A stretch of DNA of 64,000 bases from the IMG/VR virus record IMGVR_UViG_3300033233_000001, positions 124,001 through 188,000 of that record, one strand, 5' to 3'. Numbering within the stretch: position 1 is the stretch's first letter; each line of letters starts with the position of its first letter. The DNA is from a virus. Shown piece after piece: positions 32,075-40,402 of this stretch. Under the pieces are notes generated by a model that worked only from the letters and a program-made list of their open reading frames with translations, was not told the DNA's origin and made no database searches. The position numbers and the translations under genes are program-made.

Positions 32075-32670
32075 AGGAGTTCCTCAGCTTTCTCGCCGTA
32101 CTGCGCCTTCACTCGCGCGATCCACGCCTCGGACTTCCACTTGTACATGTACGGCGGCGTCCACTTTTTCTCGGACGGCACCTTGCACACGACGCCCTCG
32201 AACGTCTGGCCCTCGAACGCACCAGCACGCACGGCATCCTGCGATTCCTTGTTGAAGCGTCGGCCGATGCACGGCGCCGAATGGGCGTATCCACCGAACA
32301 GCGCGATGAAGTCCCGTGGGTCGATCTGACCGCGCTTGTAGACGTCGACGTCGATCAACGTCGCGACCTTCGGTTCGCCTGGTACATGTAGACCCGCGAA
32401 CGAACCGTCGCCGTAGAACTCGAAGAAGCACGTCACCCTCTCCCAGCGCTCCTTCTCGAAGATCGGAACGAGCGCAGACTCCTGCTGCTCGATGAGCGCG
32501 ATGGCGTCGCCGAGATGGCTGTCCGAACCGATGAGCACCTTGCGCGAGCCGAACTTGTCGAAGCCGCGCTTCTTCGTCCACTCGACGCGGACGTTCGAGC
32601 CGTCGTACTTCGGAAACACGTAGCACGGTCCGTAACGCGGCTCTCGGCTGATGCTCGGATACTGCTTCAC
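32071..32670 (-). CDS. RNA ligase, T4 Rnl2-like nucleotidyltransferase (199 aa)
   Basis: Motif I YVFPKYDGSNVRVEW supplies the adenylated Lys; motif III FFEFYGDGSFAGLH; motif IV FEGVVCK; motif V YKWKSEAW. This is the minimal Rnl2-type catalytic domain without the usual C-terminal domain. Rnl2 enzymes seal RNA nicks. It is distinct from the DraRnl-type enzyme at 12085-13068. Preceded by its own promoter; two zinc-ribbon genes follow in the operon. Confidence 0.85.
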   Translation of the reverse strand: MKQYPSISREPRYGPCYVFPKYDGSNVRVEWTKKRGFDKFGSRKVLIGSDSHLGDAIALIEQQESALVPIFEKERWERVTCFFEFYGDGSFAGLHVPGEPKVATLIDVDVYKRGQIDPRDFIALFGGYAHSAPCIGRRFNKESQDAVRAGAFEGQTFEGVVCKVPSEKKWTPPYMYKWKSEAWIARVKAQYGEKAEELL

Positions 32671-32679
32671 AGGGCGAGA

Positions 32680-32708
32680 CTTCTAGCACGCTGTCAGACA
32701 CGCCGCAA
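32680..32708 (-). promoter_or_regulatory. Promoter of the Rnl2-like gene
   Basis: TTGCGG (32708-32703), 17 bp, TAGAAG (32685-32680), 9 nt to ATG. Upstream TGCTGCGGTTTGTTG resembles the 24-nt repeat at 27246 and 37332. Confidence 0.6.
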
Positions 32709-32736
32709 CAAACCGCAGCAGCACGGTCCGGGGTGC

Positions 32737-33150
32737 TCAGGCTGAGCGGGCCTCGCCATCGATGCCGAGATGCTCACTCGCGGCGTACAACGCGCGGATG
32801 ACGCTCGTCCGGAACTCGGACTCGGTGTGAAACGCCGCCTTACTTCCGACGGTCATGCCCTTGACCGCGCCAGAGCCAGCGCCGGCTCCCATGAGTTCGA
32901 GACCAGCGCCCATCGTAGTCGCAGCATTTGCAAGAACTGCACGCGATGACTGAACCGTGCCGGAGTACCTCAGCACCGCGACCTCGCGCTTACACGCTTC
33001 CGACCGCAGCCTCGTGGCGAGCAGGCGACGCACGGTCTCGTCGAGCGTCCGCCACACATCGCTCTCGCCACGAAGGAACTGGAGCGCGAGCGAACACGCC
33101 GTGATCTCGGCGACAGCCGCCATCGCCTCGGAATTCGCGGCCGTCGTCAA
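32737..33150 (-). CDS. Hypothetical protein (137 aa)
   Basis: Helical, Ala-rich, with a Gly-rich stretch (LELMGAGAGSGAVKG). ATGA-coupled. Unknown. Confidence 0.55.
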   Translation of the reverse strand: MTTAANSEAMAAVAEITACSLALQFLRGESDVWRTLDETVRRLLATRLRSEACKREVAVLRYSGTVQSSRAVLANAATTMGAGLELMGAGAGSGAVKGMTVGSKAAFHTESEFRTSVIRALYAASEHLGIDGEARSA

Positions 33151-33377
33151 CGCCTCGCCCTGGGGGACGCTACAATCGCACGGACCATGTCAGCCATCTC
33201 CGCGTCGACGCCCATGCTCTGCATCAGCGCGTCGATCGCGATGGCCGACGATGCGACGATGCGCGCGGCACGCAACTTTGCGACCGTGAACGTCTCGTCC
33301 CCTTCGGCGTGGAACCGACGGAGCACCGCGTACACGACCGCGCGCAGTTCCTCCGGCACTTCCGCCCACGTCTTCAC
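33147..33377 (-). CDS. Small helical protein (76 aa)
   Basis: GTG start (GTGA). VPEELRAVVYAVLRRFH and AIAIDALMQSMGVDAE; helical. Unknown. Confidence 0.55.
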   Translation of the reverse strand: MKTWAEVPEELRAVVYAVLRRFHAEGDETFTVAKLRAARIVASSAIAIDALMQSMGVDAEMADMVRAIVASPRARR

Positions 33378-33787
33378 GGGCGTCCGCCGTGAGTGCGCTC
33401 GATTCCGGCCTCGCGACACGCGCGACAGCAGCGCTCCGGCTCGTCCTCGAAGCACACGGTCACCCCCTGGCACCTCGGACACGTACCAGACCGAAGCCGC
33501 TTCCACTCGGGCCCGAGCTTGTCGGCACCGCCGGTCTCGTGGCACTCCTCGCAGAGATAGGGGTACGAGCGGATCGCAACGACCCGTTGGCCGTTCGGCA
33601 GCTTGATTGACCCCTCGCTTTTGAGGTGCCGATGATCTATCCCGCCCTTGCGAAGAACGATGCCGACGCGTCCTTCGATGACAACGCGGGCCGGCGCCGC
33701 GCCATCGCCGGGGTACGACATCCACTTCTCGGCATGATCGCTCGCGACGACACACACGGCACGGCACGCGTCGCAGCTGATGGTCAT
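33374..33787 (-). CDS. Zinc-cluster protein (137 aa)
   Basis: Three Cys clusters: CDACRAVC, LCEECHETGG and CPRCQGVTV..CCRACREAG. First gene of the leftward block; start chosen at MTISCDACRA because the promoter's -10 overlaps upstream starts. Nucleic-acid or protein binding likely. Confidence 0.6.
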   Translation of the reverse strand: MTISCDACRAVCVVASDHAEKWMSYPGDGAAPARVVIEGRVGIVLRKGGIDHRHLKSEGSIKLPNGQRVVAIRSYPYLCEECHETGGADKLGPEWKRLRSGTCPRCQGVTVCFEDEPERCCRACREAGIERTHGGRP

Positions 33788-33817
33788 CGCCTGCTCGGTC
33801 TTCTCGTACATCGCTCT

Positions 33818-33875
33818 GGAGTACCAGGAGCGGCTCGCCGGTGTCAACGGGGCCCCGGCGCCGTGTGTCGCAAGC
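33818..33875 (-). promoter_or_regulatory. Leftward promoter of the divergent control region
   Basis: TTGACA (33847-33842), 18 bp, TACTCC (33823-33818), 30-nt leader. GTGTCGCAAGC (33865-33875) lies upstream and is shared with the rightward promoter. Confidence 0.7.
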
Positions 33876-33919
33876 GGCTTCCGATCGCGCTTGACTGTCC
33901 GACAGCCCGCACGTAACCT
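33865..33919 (+). promoter_or_regulatory. Rightward promoter of the divergent control region
   Basis: TTGACT (33891-33896), 17 bp starting GTCCGACA, TAACCT (33914-33919), 53-nt leader to the HTH gene, with GGAGGAAG before its ATG. GTGTCGCAAGC upstream. Confidence 0.75.
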
Positions 33920-33972
33920 CGCCCCACGGTTGGGCGCCTCGGTTTTGCACTCGTTTTCGCACGGAGGAAGAA

Positions 33973-34575
33973 ATGACGGAGTTCGGAGATCGAATCAGGG
34001 AGTTGCGCGTGAAGAACGGCTGGACCGGGGCGGACGCCGCCGACAAGCTCTTCCCGGTCACGCACGCGAGCAGCACGAAGGCCTCGAAGATCAGCTACAT
34101 CAGCGGCTTCGAGACGAGTCGGATGGTGATGCAGGAGTCGAACCCCGACTTCATCCACGTCGCACGCGCGTTCCGTTGCACCGAGACGGAACTGTTGAAG
34201 CTGATCCACCAAGGTCAGAAGGAGATCCGCGCGAAGAAGGCGTCGGCGCCGGCCGAGGCGTCGTCGTCCGTCACTGTCGACGCGCTCGCTGGTGATGCTG
34301 CGGCAGCTGCAACGCCCACCGCGAAGCCGAAGGGCAAGAAGAAGAAGTCGACGAACGGGGCGGCGAAGGCCGTGTCCTCGACGGCGTTCTCCGATGCGAC
34401 ACAGGGCGCATCCGGGGACGACGTGGCACACGATGAGACGCTGCTGTTTGCGATCGGACTACTCCAGAAGCAGTCGCGGTCGGCGCACATCCGTGACGCG
34501 CAGCGCGAAACGCTCGCCTCGTTCGTCGTGAACGCAGTCGAGATGGCGGCAAGGATCGCGGACGCGGTTCGGTGA
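33973..34575 (+). CDS. HTH (Xre/Cro-like) DNA-binding protein, candidate repressor
   Basis: 200 aa. N-terminal ~75 residues look like a Cro/CI-type helix-turn-helix (FGDRIRELRVKNGWTGADAA, ISGFETSRMV, DFIHVARAFRCTETELLKLI). An Ala/Lys-rich linker and a helical C-terminal domain (LLQKQSRSAHIRDAQRETL), perhaps for dimerisation, follow. It is the first gene right of the divergent control region, a classic place for a master regulator. It could bind the GTGTCGNAAGC/TGTCCGACA sites; this is inference. Confidence 0.65.
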   Translation: MTEFGDRIRELRVKNGWTGADAADKLFPVTHASSTKASKISYISGFETSRMVMQESNPDFIHVARAFRCTETELLKLIHQGQKEIRAKKASAPAEASSSVTVDALAGDAAAAATPTAKPKGKKKKSTNGAAKAVSSTAFSDATQGASGDDVAHDETLLFAIGLLQKQSRSAHIRDAQRETLASFVVNAVEMAARIADAVR

Positions 34576-35036
34576 TCGACAACGAAAGCCAGGCCAGCGC
34601 GGGCACGCCGCGCGGCAAGATCTACATCGCGGCGTGGTCGAACGACGTCGAGCGTGCGCGACGCTGGATGCACGAGATCGCCGCTGCCGGTTACGTCATC
34701 ACGTGCGACTGGACGCCCGAGGTCGAGCGCTTCCGCGGTCTCGGTCGACCGGCGACGTTCGAGGAACGCAAGGTCGCGGCCGACATGGACGCCGAAGGCG
34801 TACTGACGGCCGACATCGTCTGGGTCCTCTGTCCGGCCGAAGGCGGCGCGGGTGTGCACAGCGAACTCGGAATCGCCATCGGCTGGAACGCGGCGCTTAC
34901 TGCGTTCGGCAACGACGTCGAAGATCCTATCCGCATCGTCGTCAGCGGCGCGCATGCCCGCAACGTCTTCGGCACCCGTGCTGATCACTGCTTCGACACT
35001 GACGAGCAGGCGTTCGAGCACCTGACGCACTGGTAG
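34572..35036 (+). CDS. Nucleoside 2-deoxyribosyltransferase-like protein (154 aa)
   Basis: GTG start overlapping the regulator's stop. KIYIAAWSNDVERARRW, TADIVWVLCPAEGG and GVHSELGIAIGW match the Rossmann-like fold of nucleoside deoxyribosyltransferases, where the Glu in HSELG is nucleophilic. Could act in nucleotide salvage or sense a nucleotide ligand (related folds include TIR/SLOG). Substrate unassigned. Confidence 0.6.
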   Translation: MIDNESQASAGTPRGKIYIAAWSNDVERARRWMHEIAAAGYVITCDWTPEVERFRGLGRPATFEERKVAADMDAEGVLTADIVWVLCPAEGGAGVHSELGIAIGWNAALTAFGNDVEDPIRIVVSGAHARNVFGTRADHCFDTDEQAFEHLTHW

Positions 35037-35140
35037 TAGGAGGCTCGGCCGGCAAGCTGCGTCCCTACAAGTCGTCATCAAGGCGGCGCAGAAGAAGGCC
35101 CGAAGTTCGTGGGGAAGAAGCGGAAGAAAAGAGGTAGCCC

Positions 35141-35473
35141 GTGGCACGCCCACCGAATAGAGCGCATCTGATCTACGGGCCGAACGGCGCGAAAGGCAAC
35201 AGATTCGACGCGTTCTTGCCAGTGAGCGGAGCGCGTTGGATCCGAACGTCCTGGCATGCGTTGTTCGCCGACTGCCCGGCATGCGGCGCGGTTGTCGGCA
35301 GGCCGTGCACCAATGACGCGCAGGACTGCCCCGAGATCCACTATGCTCGGCGCGCTCCGGCCATAGTAGCCGTAGCAGGCATGCCGATGGTCAAGGTGCA
35401 GAACGCAGAGCCGTCGGCAGCGCTCCTGCTCCAGTCGCTGCGTGACGCCGTGAAGGGCAAGGCCGCTCGATGA
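35141..35473 (+). CDS. Zinc-finger protein (110 aa)
   Basis: GTG start with AAGAGG ahead. DCPACGAVVGRPCTN followed by HYARR matches a zinc motif found in actinobacterial/phage proteins (CPxCgAxxGxPC...H). Unknown. Confidence 0.6.
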   Translation: MARPPNRAHLIYGPNGAKGNRFDAFLPVSGARWIRTSWHALFADCPACGAVVGRPCTNDAQDCPEIHYARRAPAIVAVAGMPMVKVQNAEPSAALLLQSLRDAVKGKAAR

Positions 35474-36234
35474 CGACACGAGTCAAGAGTCGGGCGCCGA
35501 GTGTCCTTCCGAGCGCGCCGCAATTCCTTCAGTTCAAGATTGCGCCTCATGTCACTCTGCCGCTGACGCCCGAGCAAAGCGGCCAGGCGAATCTCGATTT
35601 GCTTGCAACATCCAGCGACGACGCGCTTTCGACGTCGGTCGACCCTCCTCCGGCAGACGGCATGAAGTACCAACGCGGCGATAAGGTCCAAGCGCGACGG
35701 CCCCATGGCGGTGACTGGCAGAACGCGGTCGTTGACTGGGTCTATGCCGTCTCCCAGACGTACCGGGTCGTCTTCGACGATGCACCAAACCTTCCCGGCT
35801 ACCGACTGTACGCGTATGAGGTCCAACCGCGCCCGATTTACGGGCCGTCGGCCACGGAATACAAGTGCGGTGACAAAGTCCAGGCGCGCTTTGGCGGCCG
35901 CGCGTGGCGAGACGGTACGGTCCGCCATGTCTATGCGAAAGCGCGTCCACACAGCAATCAGTACCGGATCGTCTTCAACGACGACCGGACCGCTCATGTC
36001 GTTTCCGCGCCTGACGTTCGACCGAGAACGCTAGACGAGACGTCGCCGGCCGGAAACCTAGACCTAGATCGAGCACGAGAGGAGATCGCGCGACTCAAGA
36101 GGGCCAACTCCGCAGCTGCCGTGCTGCTCGAACGACTCGGCATCAACAACGAGGAGAACGGCAACGCCGTGCTCGCGTGGCTTGACGGAGAAGGACCAGA
36201 GGTCGCGCGATCAAACGAGGGAGACGGCACGTGA
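35470..36234 (+). CDS. Tudor/SH3-like double-domain protein (254 aa)
   Basis: Two repeats of a Tudor-like unit: YQRGDKVQARRPHGGDW..YRVVFDD and YKCGDKVQARFGGRAWR..YRIVFND, at about residues 65-120 and 130-180, then a short coiled coil. Such domains bind modified peptides or nucleic acid. ATGA/GTGA-coupled both sides. Confidence 0.65.
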   Translation: MTTRVKSRAPSVLPSAPQFLQFKIAPHVTLPLTPEQSGQANLDLLATSSDDALSTSVDPPPADGMKYQRGDKVQARRPHGGDWQNAVVDWVYAVSQTYRVVFDDAPNLPGYRLYAYEVQPRPIYGPSATEYKCGDKVQARFGGRAWRDGTVRHVYAKARPHSNQYRIVFNDDRTAHVVSAPDVRPRTLDETSPAGNLDLDRAREEIARLKRANSAAAVLLERLGINNEENGNAVLAWLDGEGPEVARSNEGDGT

Positions 36235-36605
36235 CACTACGCAAGCTATCTGGCGCCGCCAAGCGGAGCGTCGATAACGCTGCGCCACGGACTGACCTCG
36301 GGTCGAAGAAGGCGTATATGATCGCCTGGCTCGGCGAGCTAGGCGGCATCCAGCGCATCCAGATCACGAGCGACTCGCCATGGACGATCACACGCGTCTC
36401 GACTTGGCCGGTACCAGTGCTCGTTGTCGAAGGCGAGGGGAAGTCTTACGACGCGGCCGCCAAGCGCTGCATGGAATATCTGCGTATCTACATTCCCAGC
36501 TGGACGAGCTTCATTCGCGGGCCCGTCCGCGCACAGAACAAGGGCCTGCTGGGGCACGCCGCGCCACCGAAGGACTGGTCGAAGAAGCCGTCCACGAGCA
36601 GGTAG
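36231..36605 (+). CDS. Hypothetical protein (124 aa)
   Basis: GTG start. Basic, with YMIAWLGELGGIQRIQI and a helical middle. Unknown. Confidence 0.55.
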   Translation: MTLRKLSGAAKRSVDNAAPRTDLGSKKAYMIAWLGELGGIQRIQITSDSPWTITRVSTWPVPVLVVEGEGKSYDAAAKRCMEYLRIYIPSWTSFIRGPVRAQNKGLLGHAAPPKDWSKKPSTSR

Positions 36606-36608
36606 AGC

Positions 36609-36665
36609 ATGACCGCTCCGGACGCTAGCCGACTGACTCGCCTCGTAGTAGACTCGGGGCCATGA
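36609..36665 (+). CDS. Micro-ORF (18 aa)
   Basis: ATG 36609, stop overlapping the next ATG (ATGA). Peptide MTAPDASRLTRLVVDSGP. May be a coupled leader ORF; weak evidence. Confidence 0.25.
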   Translation: MTAPDASRLTRLVVDSGP

Positions 36666-36886
36666 GCTACCACGGCGTGCATCCCTCGACCGACGAGTAC
36701 TGCTTTCCCGAGCAAGCCATCCTGCGGCTTCAGCCGCGGGCGGCCGGACCGCTGTACCGCGAGCTTGTCACACAGACAGGACCGTACGAGACCTATCCGA
36801 TCTCGTGGGATCGCGGCCTACTCGTGATCGACCCGCGCTACGACAACCTGCCGATCGGGCGCGGCTGGGAACCGAAGACGGTCTGA
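36662..36886 (+). CDS. Small hypothetical protein (74 aa)
   Basis: MSYHGVHPSTDEYCFPEQ; beta-rich, soluble. Unknown. Confidence 0.55.
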   Translation: MSYHGVHPSTDEYCFPEQAILRLQPRAAGPLYRELVTQTGPYETYPISWDRGLLVIDPRYDNLPIGRGWEPKTV

Positions 36887-36888
36887 CC

Positions 36889-37035
36889 ATGCCGACTATG
36901 TTCATACTCGGGTTTGTTGTCGCCGGTCTGCTTGCTGGCGTCACAGATGACGTAGACTTCATGTCTGTCGACGAACTTCGAGCCGAGGTACGACGACTTC
37001 GACAGGCGTGTGCACAGCAGGAATGGAGGCCATGA
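36889..37035 (+). CDS. Small membrane/coiled-coil protein (48 aa)
   Basis: N-terminal membrane segment MFILGFVVAGLLAG then a coiled stretch VDELRAEVRRLRQAC. ATGA overlap with the next gene. Confidence 0.5.
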   Translation: MPTMFILGFVVAGLLAGVTDDVDFMSVDELRAEVRRLRQACAQQEWRP

Positions 37036-37316
37036 ACGTCGAGGTTTACGATGGCAGCCGCCGACTCGGCGAGATCTTCGTCGAGAACGGCCGCCGCATC
37101 TACGAGCCGAAAGACGTCTGGAAGCTCGCGGTCCGCCGCTACCCCGACGCGCAGCGGCTGACCGTGACGGGCCGCAACGGCTGGCTGCTCTACGAAGAAT
37201 ACGTCCGGCGCTCGGACGGCGCATGGGTCAACATGCACGAGAAGCCAGCAGCAGAAAACGTCGGCAGTGCGCTAATAGAAGTGCTCCGACTGCTGCTTTC
37301 CAGGCGCCGCGGCTGA
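37032..37316 (+). CDS. Small hypothetical protein (94 aa)
   Basis: ATG 37032. Beta-rich: MNVEVYDGSRRLGEIFV and RLTVTGRNGWLLYEEY. Unknown. Confidence 0.55.
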   Translation: MNVEVYDGSRRLGEIFVENGRRIYEPKDVWKLAVRRYPDAQRLTVTGRNGWLLYEEYVRRSDGAWVNMHEKPAAENVGSALIEVLRLLLSRRRG

Positions 37317-37331
37317 CCGTCCGCTCCGGCA

Positions 37332-37380
37332 GACGATGCTGCGTTTTGTTGTTGCGCGGCGGTCGACGCTCGCGTAAGAA
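37332..37380 (+). promoter_or_regulatory. Promoter with 24-nt repeat
   Basis: TTGCGC (37352-37357), 17 bp, TAAGAA (37375-37380), 9 nt to the ATG (leaderless). Upstream 24 nt equal those at the 27224-27269 promoter. A GTGTCGTATGC variant overlaps the start. Confidence 0.65.
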
Positions 37381-37389
37381 GTGTGTCGT

Positions 37390-38025
37390 ATGCCGCCCTA
37401 TCGGACGAACCCGCTGGCCGAGGAACGTGAGAGGCTCGCCCGCGCCTGGGACGAGATCCAGGAAGACCGCGACGATCTCGAACAAGAGAGAGAACGGCTC
37501 GACGAAGACCAGGCCACTCTGTCCGCGCGGCAGAAGGCGGAGGACGAGACCTGGCATCGCAAGTCTCGTTCCGATCTCCGACGCGGTGGAGCATTGCTGC
37601 TCTGGACGTTAGTGCTCGCCGGCTGGGCCGGCCTGAACGCCGCGTGGTCGCACAACATCGAGGCGCGCAACACGTCGATACACGTGGTCATGCCGGCCGA
37701 CTTCTGCGCCCCCGAAGTCATCCGAGAGCATCAAGAGCAGCGTGACTCGCAGATGGAGTTCTTCGGCTGGTGCGTGGACGACCTGGAGGATGCCGAGGCC
37801 GAACGCGACCATCTGCGTGTCTCGGTCAGCGAGCTAAACGACATGATCGCGAACGACGAGATGGCGCTCTATACCTTCCGAGAGGACGCCAGGGCCTACC
37901 GTCGCGAGTGTCGCAGTCTTGGCGGGTGCCGGCACACGACCTGGAACGAATGGCCGCACTGGGGCGACGCGCACGAACACGAAGTGGAAGTGTTCGACGA
38001 GCCCTACCGAGAGCCGGACGAATGA
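37390..38025 (+). CDS. Membrane protein with coiled-coil flanks (211 aa)
   Basis: Long N-terminal coiled coil (EERERLARAWDEIQEDRDDL), one membrane segment (ALLLWTLVLAGWAGLNAAW), then periplasm-side helix with Cys residues (CRSLGGC). Leaderless start after its promoter. Same plan as 41712-42347. Confidence 0.65.
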   Translation: MPPYRTNPLAEERERLARAWDEIQEDRDDLEQERERLDEDQATLSARQKAEDETWHRKSRSDLRRGGALLLWTLVLAGWAGLNAAWSHNIEARNTSIHVVMPADFCAPEVIREHQEQRDSQMEFFGWCVDDLEDAEAERDHLRVSVSELNDMIANDEMALYTFREDARAYRRECRSLGGCRHTTWNEWPHWGDAHEHEVEVFDEPYREPDE

Positions 38026-39335
38026 CCCGCGTCAAGCGACGCTGGTCGGTCGAGCACACGTGGACGTGTTCCGCGTGCAGAGCGCTCAACAAGGGGCGAG
38101 ACCTCTCGTGCACGAAGTGCGGAAAGCCCAAGAGCGACGAGTCGTACGACGAGCGAGATGCAGTCGGTAAGCCGGCAGTCACTGACCCGAAGCTCGTCGC
38201 GATGTCCAAGGCTGGCCCGAACTGGGACTGCGTGTTCTGCCGCTTCGAGAACAGGGCCGGCGCGGCGCTCTGCGTTCAGTGCGGTGCGGATCGTGCGCTC
38301 GCAACAACGGCGACAGTAGACGCCGAGAGACGGTCTATCGATCGCCACATCGATGACGTGATGTCCACCTACGAGGCCGCCCGGTCGGACGAACCGCGGC
38401 GCTCGGATGCCATCTTCCCGCCGCCGCCAGATCCCACGCCGCCCCCAGATCCGCCGCGCACTCAAGTCGCAGGCGCCGGCTACCGCGACGCGGCCGTGCT
38501 CCCGATCGACCCTCTGCCCGCGCCGGAACCGTCTGATGAACCACAGGAGCTTCCCCTCCGGCCGCTTCCGTTCTACTGGCGCGCCGCCATCGCCCTGACT
38601 GACTACGATCGGAATCGGCCGATCCTGATGGCCACACTCGCGCTCGCCGCCATCGCTCTGTTCGCGTGGTTTCTGATGTGGCTCTTCATGCCCTGGCACG
38701 AGCACGTACGCGTGACCTCCGCCACGTGGCAGCGTACGACTGAGCTTCAGCACCGCGTCACGCTGCACGGTCAGGACTGGGGGACGCCGCCCGGCGCATT
38801 CAACACGTCGTGCGTGACGCGGCAGCACGGTACGCACGACTGCAACCCCTACGACTGCAATCCGCACTCCGTCAACTGCCACTGCCACGACGTCGAGACC
38901 GGCGAATCGTGCTCGACCAGCTGTACCTCGGGCGAGAACGGCTTCAGCGAGTGCGAGGAGTCGTGCTCGCCGACGTACACGGAAGAGTGCGATACCTGCA
39001 CCGAGTACGACACGTGCTACGAGCAGTGCCCGACGTACGACCAGTGGTGCGACTACGACTACTACGACTGGCCGACGGTCAGAACCGAGCACACGTCGGG
39101 GACCGATCGCGATCCGATCGTCTGGCCGGCGATCTCGATGCCGGACGACGGCGAGACGTACCGCTTCGAGCGCGCCGAGCACTACGACGTGCACTTCGGC
39201 AACGGCAACGGGACGTGGACGACGACGCCGGATTCGGCCAGTACGTTCGGCCACTACCATGTCGGCGCACGCTGGGACATCGAGGTCACGCATGCCGGGT
39301 CCGTGAGCCCGGTACGAGAGGAAACAGGAACATGA
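38022..39335 (+). CDS. Zinc-finger membrane protein with Cys-rich outer domain (437 aa)
   Basis: Two RanBP2-type zinc fingers at the N-terminus (TWTCSACRALNKGRDLSC..C; NWDCVFCRFENRAGAALC..C, W-x-C-x2-C-x3-N-x6-C-x2-C). A Pro-rich linker (PPPPDPTPPPDPP) and a membrane segment (ILMATLALAAIALFAWFLMW) follow. The C-terminal domain is very Cys/His/Tyr-rich (CNPYDCNPHSVNCHCHD; CDTCTEYDTCYEQC). Likely spans the membrane with fingers inside. Function unknown; the combination is unusual. Confidence 0.75.
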   Translation: MTRVKRRWSVEHTWTCSACRALNKGRDLSCTKCGKPKSDESYDERDAVGKPAVTDPKLVAMSKAGPNWDCVFCRFENRAGAALCVQCGADRALATTATVDAERRSIDRHIDDVMSTYEAARSDEPRRSDAIFPPPPDPTPPPDPPRTQVAGAGYRDAAVLPIDPLPAPEPSDEPQELPLRPLPFYWRAAIALTDYDRNRPILMATLALAAIALFAWFLMWLFMPWHEHVRVTSATWQRTTELQHRVTLHGQDWGTPPGAFNTSCVTRQHGTHDCNPYDCNPHSVNCHCHDVETGESCSTSCTSGENGFSECEESCSPTYTEECDTCTEYDTCYEQCPTYDQWCDYDYYDWPTVRTEHTSGTDRDPIVWPAISMPDDGETYRFERAEHYDVHFGNGNGTWTTTPDSASTFGHYHVGARWDIEVTHAGSVSPVREETGT

Positions 39336-39553
39336 ACGAGACCGAAAAGACGAGAACGCTGTTCTGGCTGCGCCGCATGCTCCGCGACAAGGAGGCGCTC
39401 GTCGCGGCGCCGTCGCACGAGCAGATGGCGGAGGCCGGCATCACCTACGGTGACCGCGCCGAGCGCGAGAAGGCGGTCGAGCGCATGCGGGAGAAACTCA
39501 CGCCGGAGATCGAGGCGCTGACGAATGCGATCACCGCGGTGGAGAAGGCATGA
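39332..39553 (+). CDS. Small helical protein (73 aa)
   Basis: ATGA-coupled. MNETEKTRTLFWLRRML and REKAVERMREKLTPEIEAL; helical. Unknown. Confidence 0.6.
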   Translation: MNETEKTRTLFWLRRMLRDKEALVAAPSHEQMAEAGITYGDRAEREKAVERMREKLTPEIEALTNAITAVEKA

Positions 39554-39810
39554 CCAAGCGCGTGTTGATAGGCGACTTCCTGGCCGACACGCTCGCAGCG
39601 GCCGGCGTAGCACTCGGATTCGCCTACTCAGACAGCGCCTACTGTCGCGCGTTCGCCGCGTTCACCGCCATGCTCTTCCTCTCGCGGAAGTTCAGCGCCA
39701 TCAGTCACGAAATCCGGATGGTGCGCTTCGGCACCGACGCATCTGCTGACCGGCTGTTCACGATGGCCACCGGTCGTGCGCCACTACCGCGCGACAAAGA
39801 CATCGAATGA
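39550..39810 (+). CDS. Small membrane-like protein (86 aa)
   Basis: MTKRVLIGDFLADTLAAAG then SAYCRAFAAFTAMLFLSR, one or two weak membrane segments. Overlaps both neighbours. Confidence 0.55.
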   Translation: MTKRVLIGDFLADTLAAAGVALGFAYSDSAYCRAFAAFTAMLFLSRKFSAISHEIRMVRFGTDASADRLFTMATGRAPLPRDKDIE

Positions 39811-40400
39811 GCCGACCCGAGATCTACATCAGTCTCGACATCGAGGCGGACGGACCCTGCCCCGGCGTCAACTCGATGTTGTCGCTCGGCGCGGCCGCGT
39901 TCGATCCGACCAAGGGCGCCGGCCTCGCCGGCCTCATCGCACAGTGGGAGTCCAACTTCGAGCTACTGCCTGGCGCGGCGCAGAACGCGGAGACGATGGC
40001 CTGGTGGGCAACAAAGCCAGAGGCGTGGGCCGAGTGCCGGAAGAACCCACAAGACCCGATCTTCGCGATGGCCTCGTTCGCGGCATGGGTCAAGGCACTG
40101 CCGGGTAAGCCTATCGCGGTCTGCTATCCAGCGGGCTTCGATTTCACGTTCGTGTATTACTACCTGATGCGCTTCAACAGAAGTTCGCCGTTCGGGTTCT
40201 CCGCGCTCGACGTCAAGAGCTACGCGATGGGCTCGCTCGGAACGGGCTTCGCGGAGTCGTCCAAGAGGAACTATCCGAAGACGTGGTTCGACACCAGCCT
40301 GAAGCACACGCACAAGGCGATCGACGACGCGATCGAGCAGGGCGTGATGTTCATGAACGCGCGCGCGAGTCGACTCGCGACGCTGCAAGAGGAGCGGTGA
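39807..40400 (+). CDS. 3'-5' exonuclease, DEDDh family (197 aa)
   Basis: IYISLDIEADGPCPG (Exo I D-x-E), AVCYPAGFDFTFVYYYLM (Exo II D) and THKAIDDAIEQG (Exo III H-x4-D) place it in the DnaQ/ExoX-like group. Substrate DNA or RNA cannot be told. Separate from the Orn-like protein at 28126-28896. Confidence 0.85.
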   Translation: MSRPEIYISLDIEADGPCPGVNSMLSLGAAAFDPTKGAGLAGLIAQWESNFELLPGAAQNAETMAWWATKPEAWAECRKNPQDPIFAMASFAAWVKALPGKPIAVCYPAGFDFTFVYYYLMRFNRSSPFGFSALDVKSYAMGSLGTGFAESSKRNYPKTWFDTSLKHTHKAIDDAIEQGVMFMNARASRLATLQEER

Positions 40401-40402
40401 GT

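Noticed and set aside
37010-37612. 200-aa plus ORF in another frame
   Set aside because: Arg/Pro-rich shadow of the 94-aa and 211-aa genes.
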